From positions 1-29,434 of the forward strand of contig JAFHCF010000235.1 in NCBI GenBank assembly GCA_048497495.1: DNA of 29,434 nt, in the 5' to 3' direction. Source of the DNA: JAFHCF01 sp048497495. Its GTDB lineage: Bacteria; Pseudomonadota; Alphaproteobacteria; Rhizobiales; Ancalomicrobiaceae. The notes beneath the pieces are model-generated. The model did not search any database and was not told where the DNA came from. It saw nothing but the letters and a program-made list of their open reading frames with translations. How positions within the stretch are numbered: the first letter of the stretch is position 1; each line of letters starts with the position of its first letter. This document shows positions 1 through 9,323 of the stretch, piece after piece. The translations under genes were made by a program, and so were the position numbers.

Positions 1-1
1 C

Positions 2-1285
2 GTCGGCCCGTCGCCCGGCGGCGGGCCGGGTGGCGGGCCGGGCGGCGGGCGACGCGGCGGCATGGGGGCGGGCGACGGGCCGACGCCGGTGGTGGTGGTG
101 CCGGCCGCCCGCGAGGACGTGCCGGTGCTGGTCGACGGCATCGGCACGGTGCAGGCCTTCGCCGCCGTCACCGTACGGGCGCAGGTCGACGGCCGCATTC
201 TCGAACTGGGCTTCCGCGAAGGCGAGGACGTCGAGGCGGGGGCGGTGATCGCCCGCATCGATCCGGCGAGTTACAAGGCGATCTACGATCAGGCGGTGGC
301 GCGCCGCGAGTTGGACGAGGCCGACCTGCGCAACGCCCGCATCGATCTCGATCGCTACATCCGCCTCGCCCAGTCGGAATCCGGCTCGCGCCAGCAGGCC
401 GACACCCAGCGGGCGACCGTCGCCAAGCTCGAGGCACAGTTGAAGATCGACCAGGGCGTCATCGACGCCGCCAAGGTCGATCTCGACAACACCACCCTCC
501 GCGCCCCGATCTCGGGACGCACCGGCATCCGCGCGGTCGACGTCGGCACGCTGGTGCGCGCCTCCGACACCACCGGCATCGTGTCGATCGCCCAGATCAG
601 GCCGATCGCGGTGACCTTCACCCTGCCACAGCAGCAGCTCGCCGCCCTCCTGGCGGCGCAGGCGCGTGGGCGGGTGCCGGTCGAGGTGATGGGCGGCGAG
701 ACGCGGACGACGATCGATCGCGGATTCGTCGAGGTGATCGACAATCAGGTCGACAGCACCACCGGCACGGTCAAGATCAAGGCGGCGCTGCCCAATGCCG
801 AGACGCGGTTGTGGCCGGGCCAGTTCGTCGACGTGCGGGTGCTGGTCGACACGCTGAAGGGGGCGACGGTGGTGCCGGCCGCGGCGGTCCAGCGCGGCAC
901 CGAGGGTGCCTATGTCTGGGTGCTCGGGGCGGAGGACAAGGTGGCGCGGCGGCCGATCACGGTGGCGCGCCAGGACGAGCATCGGGCGGCGATCGGCTCG
1001 GGCGTCGAGGTCGGCGAAAAGGTGCTGACCACCGGCTTCACCCGTCTCACCGAAGGGGTGAAGGTCAAGCCGACGTCTGTGGCGGAGGGCGCCGCGCCCG
1101 AACCGGCGGAAGCGCCCGCGTCGACACCGGCGGCCGGCGAGAAGGGTCGGGGCAAGGGCGACGGCAAGGGCGGCGGCGAGGGTCGACGCAAGCGCGCCGA
1201 AGGCGAAGGCGGCGGACAAGGCAAGGCCGGGACGGCTCCGGCCGGCGGAGGATCGGGAGGTTCCGGCGCGGGCGCTCGGCCATGA
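2..1285 (+). CDS. mdtA: RND efflux periplasmic adaptor (membrane fusion protein), MdtA-like, 5' end cut by the window
   Basis: Periplasmic adaptor linking an inner-membrane RND pump to an outer-membrane channel. The frame is open to the window edge, so the signal peptide lies outside. An ATG at 62 exists, but the mature adaptor core follows immediately, so I treat it as internal. From the ATG, the barrel-sandwich half motif (RAQVDGRILELGF) is followed by an alpha-helical hairpin. The second lipoyl half reads LRAPISGRTGIRAVDVG, and beta-barrel segments such as FTLPQQQL, DNQVDSTTGTVKIKA and WPGQFVDVRVLVDT closely match MdtA. The C-terminal tail of about 60 residues is unusual, being rich in Gly, Lys, Glu and Pro without domain character. 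The visible N-terminal stretch is also Gly/Pro-rich. The stop overlaps the next start as ATGA, indicating translational coupling to the permeases. The substrate cannot be read from sequence. Confidence 0.93.
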   Translation, partial: VGPSPGGGPGGGPGGGRRGGMGAGDGPTPVVVVPAAREDVPVLVDGIGTVQAFAAVTVRAQVDGRILELGFREGEDVEAGAVIARIDPASYKAIYDQAVARRELDEADLRNARIDLDRYIRLAQSESGSRQQADTQRATVAKLEAQLKIDQGVIDAAKVDLDNTTLRAPISGRTGIRAVDVGTLVRASDTTGIVSIAQIRPIAVTFTLPQQQLAALLAAQARGRVPVEVMGGETRTTIDRGFVEVIDNQVDSTTGTVKIKAALPNAETRLWPGQFVDVRVLVDTLKGATVVPAAAVQRGTEGAYVWVLGAEDKVARRPITVARQDEHRAAIGSGVEVGEKVLTTGFTRLTEGVKVKPTSVAEGAAPEPAEAPASTPAAGEKGRGKGDGKGGGEGRRKRAEGEGGGQGKAGTAPAGGGSGGSGAGARP

Positions 1286-4200
1286 GCGTCTCGCGTCCCT
1301 TCATCGATCGGCCGATCGCCACGTCGCTGCTCGCGGCGGCGATCCTGATCGTCGGCGTCTTGGGCTTCCTGCGCCTTCCCGTCTCGTCGCTGCCTCAGGT
1401 CGATTTCCCGACCCTCGAGATCACCACGCGACTGCCCGGCGCCAATCCGGAGACCATCGCCGACATCGTCACGGCGCCGCTCGAGCGCCAGTTCGGCAAG
1501 ATCCCGTCGCTCGCCGCGATGACCTCGGAGAGCTCCTACGGCCTGTCGCGGATCACGCTGCAGTTCGTGCTCGATCGCGACATCGACGCGGCGGCGCAGG
1601 ACGTGCAGTCGGCGATCAACGCCTCCGCCTCGACGCTGCCGACGAGCCTGCCCTATCCGCCGGTCTATTCGAAGGTCAATCCGGCCGACACGCCGATCCT
1701 CACCCTGGCGCTGACCGGCGCCGCGGCGCCGCTGCGCCTCCTCTCCGATCTCGCCGACACCCTGATCACGCCGCGTCTTTCGGAAGTCACCGGCGTCGGC
1801 CGGGTGACGCTCGCCGGCGGGGTGCGCCCGGCGCTCAGGGTGCGCGCCGATCTCACCCGGCTCGCCGGCTACGGGCTCGGGCTCGAGGACCTGAGGACGG
1901 CGATCGTCGCCGGCAACGTCGCCGGCTCGAAAGGGTCGCTCGACGGGCCGACCCAGTCCTACACCATCGGCGCCAACGACCAGATCTCGGCGATCGAGGG
2001 CTTCGAGAAGCTGGTGATCGCCAAGAAGAACGGCGTGCCGGTGCTGCTCGGCGACGTGGCGAAGGTGGTCGAGGGGCTCGAGGACACGTTCGTCGGCGGC
2101 TGGTATCGCGGCAAGCCCGCCGTCATCCTCGACATCCAGAAGCAGCCGGGCGCCAACATCGTCGAGACGGTGGGGCGGCTGAGGGCGGAGATCCCGCGGC
2201 TGCAGCGCGCGATGCCGGCCGGGGTGCGGATCGAGGTGGTGCACGACCGGACCGACACGATCCGCGCCTCGATCGCCGACGTCGAATTCTCGCTGGTGCT
2301 CGCCGCGGCCCTGGTGGTCCTGGTGGTGCTGGTCTTCCTGCGCTCGCTGCGTGCCACGATCATCGCCGGCGTCACCCTGCCCTTGTCGATCGTCGCCACC
2401 TTCGCGGCGATGTGGGCGATGGGCTTCTCGCTCGACAATCTGTCCTTGATGGCGCTCACCATCGGCACCGGCTTCGTCGTCGACGATGCCATCGTGATGA
2501 TCGAGAACATCGTCCGGCGCCAGGAGGGCGGGCTCGGGCCGCTCGAGGCGGCGCGCGAGGGCGCGGCGGAGATCGGCTTCACCGTCATCTCCCTGACCCT
2601 GTCGCTGGTCGCGGTGTTCATCCCGCTGCTGTTCATGACCGGCCTCGTCGGCCGCATGTTCCGCGAGTTCGCGCTGACGCTGACGATCGCGGTGGTGGTC
2701 TCGGCGGTGGTGTCGCTGACGCTGACGCCGATGATGTGCGGCCGGCTGTTGAAGGGCCACGAGACGCACGACCCGAGGAGCGCCTTCGGGCGCTTCCTGG
2801 CGGCGTGCGAATGGCCGATCGCGGCGATGGCGCGCGGCTACGAGCGCTCGCTCGGCTGGGCGCTCGACCATCAGCGCGCCGTGCTGGTGATCACCGCCGG
2901 CACGCTGGCGCTCACCGGCTGGCTCTACGTGGTGGCGCCGAAGGGGTTCCTGCCCAATCAGGACACCGGCCTGATCTCGGTGGTGCTCGAGGGGGCGCCG
3001 CAGTCGTCCTTCGCCGAGATGACGCGGCTCCAGGACGCGGTGGCGCGCGCCTTCCAGAGCGACCCGGACGTCGACGGCGTCGTCGCGGTGCTCGGCGTCG
3101 GCTCGCTCAACACCACCGGCAACACGGCGCGAATGACCGTCGATCTGAAGCCGCGCGACGGCCGCGCCTCGACCGCCTTCGAGGTCGCCGGGCGGTTGCG
3201 CCGGCTCGGCGCGGCGGTGCCGGGCGTCACCGTCTACGTCCAGCCGGTGCAGGACGTGCGCATCGGCATGAAGACCAGCCGATCGCAATATCAATACACC
3301 CTGACCGGCACCGACGGCGCCCTGGTGGGGACCAGCGCGAAGGCCCTTGCGGCGGCGCTGTCGGCGCGGCCGGAGTTCGACCACGTGGCGCTGGAGAGCC
3401 AGGACGGGGGCTTGCGCGCCCATGTCGAGATCGACCGCGATCGCGCCGGCCGTTACGGCGTCTCGGTGCAGTCGATCGTCGACATGCTGTCGAGCGCCTT
3501 CGCCCAGCGGCAGATCTCGACCATCTACGCCCAGTCGAACCAGTATCGGGTGGTGCTCGAGGCCGATCCGGGGCAGGGGCGGGACGCCTCGGTGCTCGAT
3601 CGGCTGCATGTCGCCGGCACCGGCGGGGTGCAGGTGCCGCTCTCCTCCTTCGCCCGGGTGACGCGGCGGACGGCGCCCCTGTCGGTGACCCGCGCCGACC
3701 AGTTCCCCTCGGCGACGCTGTCCTTCGACACCGCGCCCGACGTCTCGCTCGAACAGGCGCTGGCGGCGATCGAGACGACCCGCGCCGAGATCGGCATCTC
3801 CGACGCGGTGACCGGCGAGGCGGACGCCGACGCGGCGGAGTTCTCGCGCTCGCTCGCCTCGCAGCCGTGGCTGATCCTGGCGGCGGTGGTCACCATCTAC
3901 GTGGTGCTCGGCGTTCTCTACGAGAGTTTCGCCCACCCCTTCACCATCCTGACGACGCTGCCGTCGGCCGGTGTCGGGGCGTTGATCGCGCTGTCGATGA
4001 CCGGGCTCGAACTGTCGATCGTGGCGCTGATCGGCATCGTTCTCTTGATGGGCATCGTCAAGAAGAACGCCATCATGATGATCGACTTCGCCATCGTGGC
4101 GGAGCGAACGCGCGGGCTAGCGCCTCACGAGGCGATCGTCGAGGCCTGCGCCTTGCGCTTCCGGCCGATCATGATGACGACGCTCGCCGCGCTTCTCGGC

Positions 4201-4410
4201 GCGGTGCCGCTGGCGCTGGCGCAGGGGACGGGATCGGAGCTGCGGATTCCGCTCGGCGTCACCATCGTCGGCGGGCTGCTGCTCAGCCAACTCCTCACCC
4301 TCTACACCACCCCGGTGGTCTATCTGGCGATCGAGCGGGCGGCGGCGCGGATGCGCGGCGGGTCGAAGGCCGCGATCGCGCCCGCGGCGGGGCGGGGGAC
4401 GATCCCATGA
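1282..4410 (+). CDS. mdtB: RND multidrug efflux permease, MdtB-like
   Basis: Proton-driven inner-membrane RND (HAE1) pump subunit of 1042 residues, normal for the family. The N-terminus (PFIDRPIATSLLAAAILIVG) is the typical TM1 start. Porter-domain motifs include SLPQVDFPTLEI and AAQDVQSAINAS. TM4 carries the proton-relay Asp pair in GFVVDDAIVMIENI (D401/D402), and the TM10 motif GIVKKNAIMMIDFA holds the conserved lysine region. The ATG overlaps the mdtA stop (ATGA) and the 3' end overlaps mdtC the same way, so adaptor and both permeases form one translationally coupled unit. In E. coli, MdtB and MdtC form a heterotrimer and both are required. I infer the same here from the tandem arrangement. 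The open frame extends upstream to 811, but that part is the shifted frame of mdtA and not protein. Confidence 0.93.
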   Translation: MSVSRPFIDRPIATSLLAAAILIVGVLGFLRLPVSSLPQVDFPTLEITTRLPGANPETIADIVTAPLERQFGKIPSLAAMTSESSYGLSRITLQFVLDRDIDAAAQDVQSAINASASTLPTSLPYPPVYSKVNPADTPILTLALTGAAAPLRLLSDLADTLITPRLSEVTGVGRVTLAGGVRPALRVRADLTRLAGYGLGLEDLRTAIVAGNVAGSKGSLDGPTQSYTIGANDQISAIEGFEKLVIAKKNGVPVLLGDVAKVVEGLEDTFVGGWYRGKPAVILDIQKQPGANIVETVGRLRAEIPRLQRAMPAGVRIEVVHDRTDTIRASIADVEFSLVLAAALVVLVVLVFLRSLRATIIAGVTLPLSIVATFAAMWAMGFSLDNLSLMALTIGTGFVVDDAIVMIENIVRRQEGGLGPLEAAREGAAEIGFTVISLTLSLVAVFIPLLFMTGLVGRMFREFALTLTIAVVVSAVVSLTLTPMMCGRLLKGHETHDPRSAFGRFLAACEWPIAAMARGYERSLGWALDHQRAVLVITAGTLALTGWLYVVAPKGFLPNQDTGLISVVLEGAPQSSFAEMTRLQDAVARAFQSDPDVDGVVAVLGVGSLNTTGNTARMTVDLKPRDGRASTAFEVAGRLRRLGAAVPGVTVYVQPVQDVRIGMKTSRSQYQYTLTGTDGALVGTSAKALAAALSARPEFDHVALESQDGGLRAHVEIDRDRAGRYGVSVQSIVDMLSSAFAQRQISTIYAQSNQYRVVLEADPGQGRDASVLDRLHVAGTGGVQVPLSSFARVTRRTAPLSVTRADQFPSATLSFDTAPDVSLEQALAAIETTRAEIGISDAVTGEADADAAEFSRSLASQPWLILAAVVTIYVVLGVLYESFAHPFTILTTLPSAGVGALIALSMTGLELSIVALIGIVLLMGIVKKNAIMMIDFAIVAERTRGLAPHEAIVEACALRFRPIMMTTLAALLGAVPLALAQGTGSELRIPLGVTIVGGLLLSQLLTLYTTPVVYLAIERAAARMRGGSKAAIAPAAGRGTIP

Positions 4411-7400
4411 TCGACATCTCCGGCCCCTTCATCCGGCGACCGGTGGGGACCATCCTCATGGCCGTCGGCTTGTTCCTGGCCGGCATGGTGGCGCTCTTCC
4501 AGTTGCCGGTGGCGAGCCTGCCGTCGGTCGATTTCCCCACCATCCGGGTCTCGGCGAGCCGGCCGGGCGCCGATCCCGCGACCATGGCGGCGAGTGTCGC
4601 CGCCCCGCTCGAGCGCCATCTCGGAGCGATCGCCGGGGTGAGCGAGATCTCCTCCTACTCGCTGCTCGGGGCGACCAGCATCACCGTGCAGTTCGATCCG
4701 TCGCGCCAGGTCGACGGGGCGGCGCAGGATGTCCAGGCGGCGATCAACGCGGCGGCGAGCGATCTGCCGAGCGATCTCACCACCGCGCCCTCCTTGCGCA
4801 AGTTCAACCCTTCCGCGATGCCGGTGCTGATCCTGGCGCTGACCTCCGACACGCTGTCGGTGGCGGAGATCTACGACATCGCCGACACGGTGATCGTCCA
4901 GCGCATGTCGCAGGTGGAGGGCGTCGCCGACGTCACGGTCGCCGGCGGCGATCAACCGGCGGTCAGGGTCCAGGCCGATCCGGCGCGGCTGGCGGCGGCG
5001 GGCCTCGGGCTCGACGACCTGAGGAAGGCGATCGCCAACGCCAACGTGCGTGGGGCGCTCGGGGCGATCCAGGGCGACGAGATCGTCGAGATGATCTCCG
5101 CCGACGATCACCTGAGCCGGCCGGAGGACTTCGAGAAGATCGTGGTGAAGAGCGCCAAGGGCGCGATCGTGCGGGTCGAGGACGTCGCCACGGTCTCCGC
5201 CGGGGTGCGCAACACCCGCGCCGCCGGCTGGTACAACGGCCGGCCGGCGGTGATCCTCACCCTCACCAGACAGGCAGACGCCAACGTCATCGACACCGTC
5301 GACCGGGTGAGGGCGCTGATCCCGGAGCTGAAACGCTGGGTCCCGGCGGGGCTCGAATTCTCGGTGGTCAACGACCGCACCGTCACCATCCGCGCCAGCG
5401 TCGCCGACACGCGCACGACGCTGTTCGTCTCGATCGGCCTGGTGATGGCGGTGGTGGTCGCCTTTCTCGGCCGGCTGACCCCGACCATCGCCGCCGGCGT
5501 CACCGTGCCGCTGGCGCTCTCGGGAACCTTCGCGGCGATGTGGGTGGCCGGGTTCTCGATCGACAATCTGTCGCTGATGGCGCTGACCATCGCCGTCGGC
5601 TTCGTCGTCGACGACGCCATCGTGATGATCGAGAACATTCATCGCCGGCGGGCGGAGGGCATGAGCCCGCTCGACGCCGCCTTCGTCGGGGCGCGGCAGA
5701 TCGCCTTCACCGTGGTGGCGATCGGCCTGTCGCTGATCGCCGCCTTCATCCCGCTGATGTTCGCCGGCGGCATGATCGGCAAGTTCCTCGCCGAATTCTC
5801 CTTCACCATGAGCTTCGCCATCCTGGTGTCGACGGTGGTCTCGCTCACGGTGACACCGATGATCTGCGGCCGCTTCATCGGCGTCGGTCCGCAGACCCGG
5901 GCGGAAGCGGCGGCGGACCGGGTGCTGACGCGCATCGCGCGCGCCTACGGGCGTTCGCTCGAGGGAACGCTGCGCCATCCCTGGTCGATGATCGTGGTGG
6001 CGTGCGCCACGGTCGGGGCGACGGTCTGGCTGGCTTCGTCGGTACCCAAGGGCATGGTGCCGCAGGACGACACCTCGCTGGTCTTCGGCTTCACCGAGGC
6101 CGCCCCCGAGGTGTCCTTCCCGGCGATGGTCGATCTGCAGAAGCGGGCGGGCGACATCGTGCTCGCCGATCCGATGGTCGAGGGCGTGGCGTCCTCCGTC
6201 GGCAGCGGCATGGGCGCGGTCAATCAGGGGCGGATGTTCCTGTCGCTGAAGACGGTCAAGGCGGGCGGCGAGCCGTCGCGCACGGTGATCGCGCGCCTGC
6301 GCAAGTCGCTGACGGCGGTGCCGGGCATCAGCGTCTTCATGTTCCCGATGCAGGACCTGCGCGTCGGTGGGCGACAGGGCAAGTCGTCCTATCAGTTCAC
6401 CCTGTGGGATCCCGATTTCGACGAATTGGTCACCTGGGCGCCGAAGATCGTCGACGCGCTGAAGAAGCTGCCCGAACTGGTCGACGTGTCGAGCGATCGG
6501 ATGCGCGCCGGTCTCCAGGCCGACGTGGTGATCGATCGGCTGGCGGCCTCGCGGCTCGGCGTGTCGATACGCGACATCGACACGGCGCTCGCCAATGCCT
6601 ATGCGCAGCGTCTGATCTCGGTGATCCACGACTCGCGCAACCAGTACCGGGTGGTGCTGGAAGTCGAGGAGGCGCGGGCGCGCGATCCCTCCGACATCGC
6701 CGATCTGTGGGTGGGCGCCGCGGGTGGACGCCAAGTGCCGCTGTCGAGCATCGCGCGGGTCGAGCGCCGCACGGCGCCGCTCGCGGTCAACCACCAGGGT
6801 CAGTTCCCCTCGGTGACGGTGAGTTTCGACGCGGCGACGACCTCGACGCTCGAGGCGGCGACCGAGACGATCCGCCAGGCGGTGGCCGAGCTGCATCCGC
6901 CGGACACGCTGCACACCGAATTCGCCGGCGACGCCAAGGAATTCGCCAAGTCCTCGGGGAGCACCTGGATCCTGGTGGTGACGGCGCTGCTCGCCGTCTA
7001 CATCATCCTCGGCATCCTCTACGAGAGCCTGATTCATCCGCTGACCATCATCTCGACCCTGCCGCCGGCCGGGCTCGGGGCGCTGATCGCGCTGAAGGTC
7101 TTCGGCATGCAACTCGACATGGTCGGGCTGATCGGCATCATTCTCCTGATCGGCATCGTCAAGAAGAACGGCATCCTGCTGGTCGACTTCGCGGTGATGG
7201 CGGCGCGCGAGCGCGGGTTGTCGACGCTCGACGCGGTGCGGATGGCGGCGGTCGAGCGCTTCCGGCCGATCCTGATGACGACGCTCGCCGCCCTCCTCGG
7301 CGCGCTGCCGCTGGTGATCGCCTCGGGCGCCGGAGCGGAGATGCGCCGGCCGCTCGGCGTCACCATCGTCGGCGGCCTCGTCGTGTCGCAGGTGCTCACC

Positions 7401-7481
7401 CTCTACACCACGCCGGCGATCTATCTGCTGATGGACCGGCTGGGGGCGTGGGTGAGGCGGCGGCGCGGCTTGCCGACGTGA
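4407..7481 (+). CDS. mdtC: RND multidrug efflux permease, MdtC-like
   Basis: Second RND permease of the tandem, 1024 residues. It begins MIDISGPFIRRPVGTILMAVG and carries porter motifs SLPSVDFPTIRVSAS and AAQDVQAAINAAA. The TM4 proton-relay pair is in GFVVDDAIVMIENI (D402/D403). The TM10 motif is GIVKKNGILLVDFA. Both key charged motifs are intact in the two permeases, so neither copy looks degenerate. Start chosen at the ATG that overlaps the mdtB stop. A much longer open frame exists upstream, but it runs through mdtB out of frame. The assignment of MdtB and MdtC rests on gene order and resemblance. The pair could also be named MuxB/MuxC. No outer-membrane factor or two-component regulator lies within the window, so the pump probably uses a TolC encoded elsewhere. 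Confidence 0.92.
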   Translation: MIDISGPFIRRPVGTILMAVGLFLAGMVALFQLPVASLPSVDFPTIRVSASRPGADPATMAASVAAPLERHLGAIAGVSEISSYSLLGATSITVQFDPSRQVDGAAQDVQAAINAAASDLPSDLTTAPSLRKFNPSAMPVLILALTSDTLSVAEIYDIADTVIVQRMSQVEGVADVTVAGGDQPAVRVQADPARLAAAGLGLDDLRKAIANANVRGALGAIQGDEIVEMISADDHLSRPEDFEKIVVKSAKGAIVRVEDVATVSAGVRNTRAAGWYNGRPAVILTLTRQADANVIDTVDRVRALIPELKRWVPAGLEFSVVNDRTVTIRASVADTRTTLFVSIGLVMAVVVAFLGRLTPTIAAGVTVPLALSGTFAAMWVAGFSIDNLSLMALTIAVGFVVDDAIVMIENIHRRRAEGMSPLDAAFVGARQIAFTVVAIGLSLIAAFIPLMFAGGMIGKFLAEFSFTMSFAILVSTVVSLTVTPMICGRFIGVGPQTRAEAAADRVLTRIARAYGRSLEGTLRHPWSMIVVACATVGATVWLASSVPKGMVPQDDTSLVFGFTEAAPEVSFPAMVDLQKRAGDIVLADPMVEGVASSVGSGMGAVNQGRMFLSLKTVKAGGEPSRTVIARLRKSLTAVPGISVFMFPMQDLRVGGRQGKSSYQFTLWDPDFDELVTWAPKIVDALKKLPELVDVSSDRMRAGLQADVVIDRLAASRLGVSIRDIDTALANAYAQRLISVIHDSRNQYRVVLEVEEARARDPSDIADLWVGAAGGRQVPLSSIARVERRTAPLAVNHQGQFPSVTVSFDAATTSTLEAATETIRQAVAELHPPDTLHTEFAGDAKEFAKSSGSTWILVVTALLAVYIILGILYESLIHPLTIISTLPPAGLGALIALKVFGMQLDMVGLIGIILLIGIVKKNGILLVDFAVMAARERGLSTLDAVRMAAVERFRPILMTTLAALLGALPLVIASGAGAEMRRPLGVTIVGGLVVSQVLTLYTTPAIYLLMDRLGAWVRRRRGLPT

Positions 7482-7531
7482 GCCGGTCGGCTGTATCGAT
7501 GGGCCGTGTTTCCCGAGATCCGAGATCGCCG

Positions 7532-8962
7532 ATGACCGCCACTCCCCAGCCGCTCGCCCTTTCCGATCTCCTCGACCGCCTGCGCGCCATCGTCGGCGCC
7601 GGCCAAGTCCTGACCGAGGCGATCGACGTCGAGCCGCATCTGATCGAGCTGCGCGGTCTCTATCGCGGCGCGACGCCCGCCGTGGTGCGGCCGAAGACGA
7701 CGGCGGAAGTCGCGGCGGTCATGGCGCTGGCCGACGCGCACGGCGTCAAGATCGTGCCGCAGGGCGGCAACACCGGGCTGGTCGGCGGCCAGACGCCGTC
7801 GGAAGCCGGCGACGAGATCGTGTTGTCGCTGAAGCGTCTCGACCGCATTCGCGAGGTCGATCCGGTCACCGACACGATGACGGTGGAGGCCGGCGTCACG
7901 CTGCTCGGGGCCCAGGAGGCGGCGGAAGCGGTCGATCGGCTGTTTCCGTTGTCCCTGGCGGCGGAGGGCTCGTGCACCATCGGCGGCAATCTCGCCACCA
8001 ATGCCGGCGGCACCCAGGTGATCTCCTACGGCAACGCCCGCGACCTGGTGCTCGGGCTCGAGGTGGTGCTCGCCGACGGACGGGTGCTGAACGGGCTCGG
8101 CAAGCTCAGGAAGGACAACACCGGCTACGACCTCAAGCACCTGTTCATGGGCTCGGAGGGCACGCTCGGCATCATCACGGCGGCGGTGTTGAAGCTCTGG
8201 CAGCGGCCGAAGTCCTTCGCCACCGCCTTCGTGGCGCTCGGCTCGCCGGAGGCGGCGGTGGCGCTGCTCGGCCGTGCCAAGGCGGCCTTCGGCGCGGCGC
8301 TGACCGGTTTCGAGCTGATGCCGCGCTTCGGCGTCGATCTGGTCGTGAAGCATCTGCCGGGCGCGCGCGATCCGATCGCCGATCGCCATCCCTGGTACGT
8401 GCTGATGGAAGTGTCCTCGGCCACCGACACGGGCGGCGAGGAGGCCTTCGAGGCGGTGCTCGGCGAGGCGATGGAGGCGGGCGAGGTCGACGACGCGGTG
8501 ATCGCCGGGTCGCTCGACCAGCGCGCCGGCCTGTGGCGGATGCGCGAGGGCATGTCGGAGGTGCAGGGGATCGAGGGCGGATCGATCAAGCACGACGTCT
8601 CGGTGCCGATCGCCGCCGTGCCGGAGGTGATCGCCGAGGGTGTCCGCGCCGCCGAGGCGCTGATCCCGGGCATTCGCCCGGTGCCCTTCGGCCATCTCGG
8701 CGACGGCAACATCCACTTCAACTTCTCCCAGCCGGTCGGGGTCGACAAAGCCGCCTATCTGGCGCGCTGGGACGAATTGAACCGGGTGGTCCACGCGGTG
8801 GTGCTCGCCCACGGCGGCTCGGTTTCGGCCGAACACGGCATCGGCCGCCTGAAGAAGCACCTGCTCGAGGAGGTGAAGGATCCGGTGGCGCTGGCCACCA
8901 TGCGGGCGATCAAGGCGACGCTCGATCCGAAGGGCATCCTCAATCCGGGCAAGGTTCTCTGA
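7532..8962 (+). CDS. FAD-binding oxidoreductase, D-2-hydroxyglutarate/D-lactate dehydrogenase (GlcD-like) family
   Basis: Flavoprotein of 476 residues in the FAD_binding_4/FAD-oxidase_C family that oxidises D-2-hydroxy acids. The PCMH-type FAD-binding motif PQGGNTGLVGGQ is at residues 76-87. The dinucleotide-binding stretch SCTIGGNLATNAGG follows. The C-terminal metal/substrate motif HLGDGNIHFNF starts at H388 and VSAEHGIGRLKK contains E434/H435. These features and the length fit D-2-hydroxyglutarate dehydrogenase-like enzymes. D-lactate or glycolate as substrate cannot be excluded. Start set at ATG 7532. An in-frame ATG at 7499 would add 11 residues without family support. The gene lies 50 bp after mdtC on the same strand and may be read through from it, though the functions look unrelated. 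Confidence 0.88.
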   Translation: MTATPQPLALSDLLDRLRAIVGAGQVLTEAIDVEPHLIELRGLYRGATPAVVRPKTTAEVAAVMALADAHGVKIVPQGGNTGLVGGQTPSEAGDEIVLSLKRLDRIREVDPVTDTMTVEAGVTLLGAQEAAEAVDRLFPLSLAAEGSCTIGGNLATNAGGTQVISYGNARDLVLGLEVVLADGRVLNGLGKLRKDNTGYDLKHLFMGSEGTLGIITAAVLKLWQRPKSFATAFVALGSPEAAVALLGRAKAAFGAALTGFELMPRFGVDLVVKHLPGARDPIADRHPWYVLMEVSSATDTGGEEAFEAVLGEAMEAGEVDDAVIAGSLDQRAGLWRMREGMSEVQGIEGGSIKHDVSVPIAAVPEVIAEGVRAAEALIPGIRPVPFGHLGDGNIHFNFSQPVGVDKAAYLARWDELNRVVHAVVLAHGGSVSAEHGIGRLKKHLLEEVKDPVALATMRAIKATLDPKGILNPGKVL

Positions 8963-9010
8963 TCGGACTGGAAAGCCGGTGTCCACCAGTGGCTGCGACA
9001 TCGTAAGCCA

Positions 9011-9056
9011 TGCAATATTGCATCGCTGTTCCGCAGTACTGCTCATATTGCGGTGC
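9011..9056. promoter_or_regulatory. Palindromic TGC/GCA-rich operator-like region in the 8963-9323 non-coding stretch
   Basis: Seen directly: a perfect 12-bp palindrome TGCAATATTGCA at 9011-9022, a perfect 10-bp palindrome GCAGTACTGC at 9033-9042, and the box TGCGGTGC at 9049-9056. The spacing suggests sites for a dimeric repressor or activator. The rest of this 361-bp gap holds a candidate small RNA with an intrinsic terminator (to 9172). After that comes about 150 bp of pyrC leader in which the only structure I see is a short hairpin (9293-9306), just before the pyrC ribosome-binding site. The regulator is unknown. Similar boxes recur upstream of other genes in the window. Confidence 0.45.
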
Positions 9057-9076
9057 CGAACGAACACGCCTAAGTT

Positions 9077-9172
9077 CCCTCTCGTGACGCGGCCACTTTG
9101 GTCGTTTCACTGCCCTCCTTGGGCGTTTCCTCCCTAGACTTCGGCCGCCGAGAGGCGGCCTTTTTTCTTTTC
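9077..9172 (+). ncRNA. Candidate small RNA ending at an intrinsic terminator
   Basis: Inference from arrangement. A possible promoter has -35 TTGCGG (9048-9053), a 17-bp spacer and a weak -10 TAAGTT (9071-9076). It sits directly downstream of two palindromes and is followed within about 100 bp by a strong Rho-independent terminator. No ORF with a ribosome-binding site lies between. The putative transcript carries a small hairpin GCCC-TCCTT-GGGC (9112-9124) and a single-stranded CCTCCC (9129-9134). Both are pyrimidine-rich stretches able to pair with Shine-Dalgarno sequences, as known for several alphaproteobacterial small RNAs. The 5' end is approximate. The alternative is that the terminator simply ends the upstream dehydrogenase mRNA 180 bp after its stop codon. 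Confidence 0.33.
9143..9172 (+). terminator. Rho-independent terminator
   Basis: A perfect 7-bp GC stem, GGCCGCC (9143-9149) and GGCGGCC (9154-9160), closes a GAGA loop. It is followed directly by TTTTTT, C and further Ts to 9172. It reads on the + strand and insulates pyrC from upstream transcription. Confidence 0.88.
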
Positions 9173-9323
9173 CAGCTCTTTCAAGGCATTGGCCGCGCTT
9201 CGCGCCGGCGACATGGCCCTTGAACGAAATCCCGCCACGTGATTTCCCTCGGGATGGACGATCGAGCTCGCGCCGACGCGGGTCTCGTCTCCGCCGGCCG
9301 ACCGGCGCCCCGAGGAGCGAGCC

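Noticed and set aside
910..3936. A 1008-codon open frame on the minus strand opposite mdtB
   Set aside because: It is Arg/His/Gly-rich with no domain and mirrors a strongly supported RND permease. Long antisense frames are expected in GC-rich genes.
4320..7112. A 930-codon open frame on the minus strand opposite mdtC
   Set aside because: Same reason: composition dominated by Arg, Asp, His and Gly, no start signal and no family resemblance.
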